In this document: piece after piece, positions 5,890 through 7,998 of the stretch
How positions within the stretch are numbered: the stretch's first letter is position 1
How the letters are laid out: each line of letters begins with the position of its first letter
Assembly: GCA_902464115.1 (NCBI GenBank)
Contig: CABQIF010000098.1
Span: 1-7,998 of the forward strand
Length of the DNA: 7,998 nt
Direction: 5' to 3'
From: an uncultured Ruminococcus sp.
Lineage (GTDB): Bacteria > Bacillota > Clostridia > Oscillospirales > Ruminococcaceae
Translations under genes and position numbers: made by a program
The notes under the pieces: generated by a model
The model's database searches: none
What the model was told of the DNA's origin: nothing
What the model saw: the letters and a program-made list of their open reading frames with translations, nothing else

Positions 5890-6558
5890 ATGGGATATGG
5901 TTTATTGCTCATTGGATTTCTGATCTGTGCGATTGCCTCTTGGAATGTCAATGCAACCTTCAAACGGTATCAGAGTGTCAGCAATCGGCGAGGAATGACA
6001 GCAGCAGAGGCTGCCCGTCAGATTTTAAACGAAAACGGATTGCAATTCATCCAGATTGAACGGGTCAGCGGCAGTCTGACTGACCACTACGACCCGAGAG
6101 CCAATGTCATCCGGCTTTCTGATTCTGTCTATGACTCCACATCTGTTGCAGCCATCGGCGTTGCAGCCCATGAATGCGGACATGCGGTACAACATGCGGT
6201 TGGATATACCCCGATTAAAATTCGGCAATCCATCATTCCGGTTACGCAGTTTGGCTCGTATGCATGGTATTTTGTATTGGTCTTGGGGCTGATTCTCAGT
6301 TCTCGACCGCTGGTTTATGGCGGTATTCTGCTGTTTTCTCTGATTGTGCTGTTTCAGTTTGTAACACTGCCTGTGGAATTTGATGCCAGCCATCGAGCAC
6401 TCAAAACCTTGGATGCCTATCATATGCTGGATGATGACGAAATCGGCAGTGCCAGAAAGGTACTGACCGCAGCAGCAATGACGTATGTTGCTTCTCTGGT
6501 CAGCTCCATTTTGCAGCTGGTACGGCTGTTAGGCTTGGTAGATCGGAGAAAAGATTGA
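5890..6558 (+). CDS. YugP-like membrane zinc metallopeptidase (PF04298 family)
   Basis: A 222-residue membrane protein with a zinc-protease motif HECGH at residues 94-98 in the family context AAIGVAAHECGHAVQH. A likely third ligand, Glu163, lies in LPVEFDASHRA. The strongly conserved SGSLTDHYDPR (60-70) and VIRLSDSVYDSTS precede the active site. Predicted membrane segments are about 3-22, 121-137, 142-162 and a weaker one near 192-215, so the enzyme is probably integral to the cytoplasmic membrane. This matches the YugP/Zn_peptidase_2 family; substrate and physiological role are not known to me. AAAGGAG (5874-5880) is 9 nt before the ATG. It lies 36 nt after fmt and overlaps the rsmB start (TGATG). 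I recall it in this position in many Clostridia but not in B. subtilis, suggesting a lineage-specific insertion into the cluster. Confidence 0.9.
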   Translation: MGYGLLLIGFLICAIASWNVNATFKRYQSVSNRRGMTAAEAARQILNENGLQFIQIERVSGSLTDHYDPRANVIRLSDSVYDSTSVAAIGVAAHECGHAVQHAVGYTPIKIRQSIIPVTQFGSYAWYFVLVLGLILSSRPLVYGGILLFSLIVLFQFVTLPVEFDASHRALKTLDAYHMLDDDEIGSARKVLTAAAMTYVASLVSSILQLVRLLGLVDRRKD

Positions 6559-7868
6559 TGCAGGGAAGAAAATTTGCAGTACAGTTATTAGACCAGACCG
6601 AGCAGGCAGGCAGCTACTCCAACCTGCTGTTGGATCATGCGTTGCATCAGGTCGAAATGGAGCAGAAAGAAAAAAATCTCTGTACCGTTTTATTTTACGG
6701 CGTGCTAACTCGCCGGATTACACTGGATGCGATTTTAAAGAAGTATAGCAAAAAGCCCGTTGCAAAATTAGACCCGACTGTGCGGAATATTTTGCATATA
6801 GGCTTGTATCAGCTGCTCTATCTGGATCACATCCCAGATCGTGCAGCAGTAGACGAAAGCGTAAAACTGACAAAACAGTGCCGGAAGGCAAGTGCAAGTG
6901 GATTTGTCAATGCCGTTTTGCGGTCATTTTTACGGGATGAAAAGCAGATTCCGCTGCCGAAACAGAAAAAACAGGCAATTTCCATTCAATATGCTGCACC
7001 GCTTTGGCTGGTAGACTTGCTCTTGAAACAGTATGGAGAAACAGAAACAATTGCGTTTCTGGAAAATGCCTTGCAGCCAGCTCCGCTGACCATTCGGCGG
7101 AATCCGCTGCTGGTGACGGAAGAACAGCTGCTGGAGGCATTTCAGGAACATCAGATTCAGAAACATCCGCTTGTTCCGGATGCCTATTTCTTAAAGGGCG
7201 GAAATCTCCGGAATCATCCGGCATTTCAAAAGGGCTGGTTTCATGTGCAGGATGCTGCCTCGCAGATTTGCTGTCGGGCAGTTGGAGCAAAGCCGGAAGA
7301 AACCGTATTGGATGTCTGTGCAGCTCCGGGCGGAAAAACCTGTACCATTGCAGAGTATATGCAGGGAACAGGGCAGATTTTAGCATTTGAATTGCAGCCG
7401 AAGCGAGTTCCGCTGATTACAAAGGCAGCAGAACGGCTGCATTTGTCCAATGTCACAGCTCAGCAGGGTGATGCAAGCGTATACAATTCGGCATTGCCGC
7501 AGGCTGACCGAGTATTGTGTGATGTGCCTTGTTCCGGTGTGGGCGTGATTCGGCGAAAGCCGGAGATTCGGTATAAAAATCCGGAGAGCTTTGCCGATTT
7601 GCCAGCCATTCAGGCGGCAATTTTGGAAACGGCATCCCGCTATGTGAAAGTGGGCGGAACACTGCTGTATTCTACCTGTACGATTCGACAGGAAGAAAAC
7701 GCAGACGTGGTGACAGCGTTTTTGGCAAAACACAGCGAATTTGTACCGCAGCCGGTTCTGCCGGAATGGGGCGGAAAATGGGCGGAATCCATGGTGACCC
7801 TGCTGCCATCTGACTGTAACAGCGATGGGTTCTTCTTGGCAAAATTACAGCGTGTGCAGGAAGGGTGA
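6558..7868 (+). CDS. rsmB: 16S rRNA (cytosine-967-C5)-methyltransferase RsmB
   Basis: SAM-dependent m5C methyltransferase of 16S rRNA (E. coli position 967), 436 residues, close to E. coli RsmB (429). An N-terminal NusB-like RNA-binding domain covers about 1-135, starting MQGRKFAVQLLDQTEQ and including LDPTVRNILHIGLYQLLYL. The catalytic domain has SAM-binding motif I DVCAAPGGK at 252-260, motif IV DVPCSG with Cys325, and motif VI STCT with Cys374, the likely nucleophile (E. coli counterparts Cys325 and Cys375). RRKPEIRYKNPE follows motif IV as in the family. The ATG at 6558 overlaps the protease stop (TGATG) and has GGAG (6545-6548) 9 nt upstream; a TTG at 6555 adds one residue and is less likely. 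rlmN starts 5 nt after the stop, the conserved order. Confidence 0.96.
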   Translation: MQGRKFAVQLLDQTEQAGSYSNLLLDHALHQVEMEQKEKNLCTVLFYGVLTRRITLDAILKKYSKKPVAKLDPTVRNILHIGLYQLLYLDHIPDRAAVDESVKLTKQCRKASASGFVNAVLRSFLRDEKQIPLPKQKKQAISIQYAAPLWLVDLLLKQYGETETIAFLENALQPAPLTIRRNPLLVTEEQLLEAFQEHQIQKHPLVPDAYFLKGGNLRNHPAFQKGWFHVQDAASQICCRAVGAKPEETVLDVCAAPGGKTCTIAEYMQGTGQILAFELQPKRVPLITKAAERLHLSNVTAQQGDASVYNSALPQADRVLCDVPCSGVGVIRRKPEIRYKNPESFADLPAIQAAILETASRYVKVGGTLLYSTCTIRQEENADVVTAFLAKHSEFVPQPVLPEWGGKWAESMVTLLPSDCNSDGFFLAKLQRVQEG

Positions 7869-7873
7869 CCAGA

Positions 7874-7998
7874 ATGGAACAACAAGACATACTTTCTATG
7901 AACTTGCTGGAATTACAGGCAGCCGTACAGGAATTGGGCGAGCCGAAATTTCGAGCAAAACAGATTTTTAACTGGCTGCACCAAAAACGGGTGACTGA
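7874..7998 (+). CDS. rlmN: 23S rRNA/tRNA A2503/A37 methyltransferase RlmN, 5' part (runs off the window)
   Basis: Only the first 41 codons plus two bases are in the window. The translation begins MEQQDILSMNLLELQAAVQE and continues LGEPKFRAKQIFNWLHQKRV, the typical N-terminal accessory domain of RlmN, with the conserved GEPKFRAKQIF-WLH block. RlmN is a radical-SAM dual-specificity enzyme that methylates C2 of A2503 in 23S rRNA and A37 of certain tRNAs. Its radical-SAM cysteine motif lies beyond the window, so catalytic residues cannot be checked. GGAAGGGTGA (7859-7868), overlapping the rsmB stop, acts as ribosome binding site 5 nt before the ATG. Position directly after rsmB agrees with the Bacillota cluster, where prpC-prkC often follows. 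Confidence 0.93.
   Translation, partial: MEQQDILSMNLLELQAAVQELGEPKFRAKQIFNWLHQKRVT

Overview
The window is one strand-uniform housekeeping operon of a low-to-mid GC Gram-positive bacterium. The gene order yicC/yloC - gmk - rpoZ - priA - def - fmt - (membrane zinc protease) - rsmB - rlmN is the classic Bacillota 'yloC-to-rlmN' cluster. The short omega subunit, the Clostridia-style YugP-family protease between fmt and rsmB, and the protein flavour suggest a member of Clostridia, probably a Ruminococcus-like Oscillospiraceae/Ruminococcaceae genome. The lineage call is from recalled family similarity, not from a search.

Layout: bases 1-130 hold no gene I can support. A strong sigma-A-type promoter with an extended -10 lies at 131-159, followed by a leader of about 110 nt that contains a 7-bp hairpin. 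Then come yicC (275-1150), gmk (1168-1770), rpoZ (1767-1985), priA (about 2011/2053-4404), def (4429-4899), fmt (4906-5853), a YugP-like Zn metallopeptidase (5890-6558), rsmB (6558-7868) and the first 41 codons of rlmN (7874 to the window edge). Junctions are a few bases wide or overlapping, and I see no internal terminator or convincing internal promoter, so one long polycistronic transcript is the simplest reading.

The genes serve core information processing: RNA turnover (YicC), GMP to GDP conversion (Gmk), the RNA polymerase omega subunit (RpoZ), replication restart (PriA), formylation and deformylation of the initiator methionine (Fmt, Def), and rRNA methylation (RsmB, RlmN). Compared with the Bacillus subtilis order as I recall it, remA (between yloC and gmk) and coaBC (between rpoZ and priA) are absent, and the protease is added.

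No new defence, mobile or CRISPR-like system is visible. The best anomaly is the start of priA. PriA homology runs upstream of the first usable in-frame start (TTG at 2053), but no ATG, GTG or TTG exists in that frame back to the preceding stop. The natural ATG, overlapping the rpoZ stop, is in another frame. A -1 shift at T TTT TTC would join the two, so there is either a frameshift (programmed or a sequence error) or a non-standard start. A second oddity is PriA's helicase motif II, which reads DEEG instead of DEEH.
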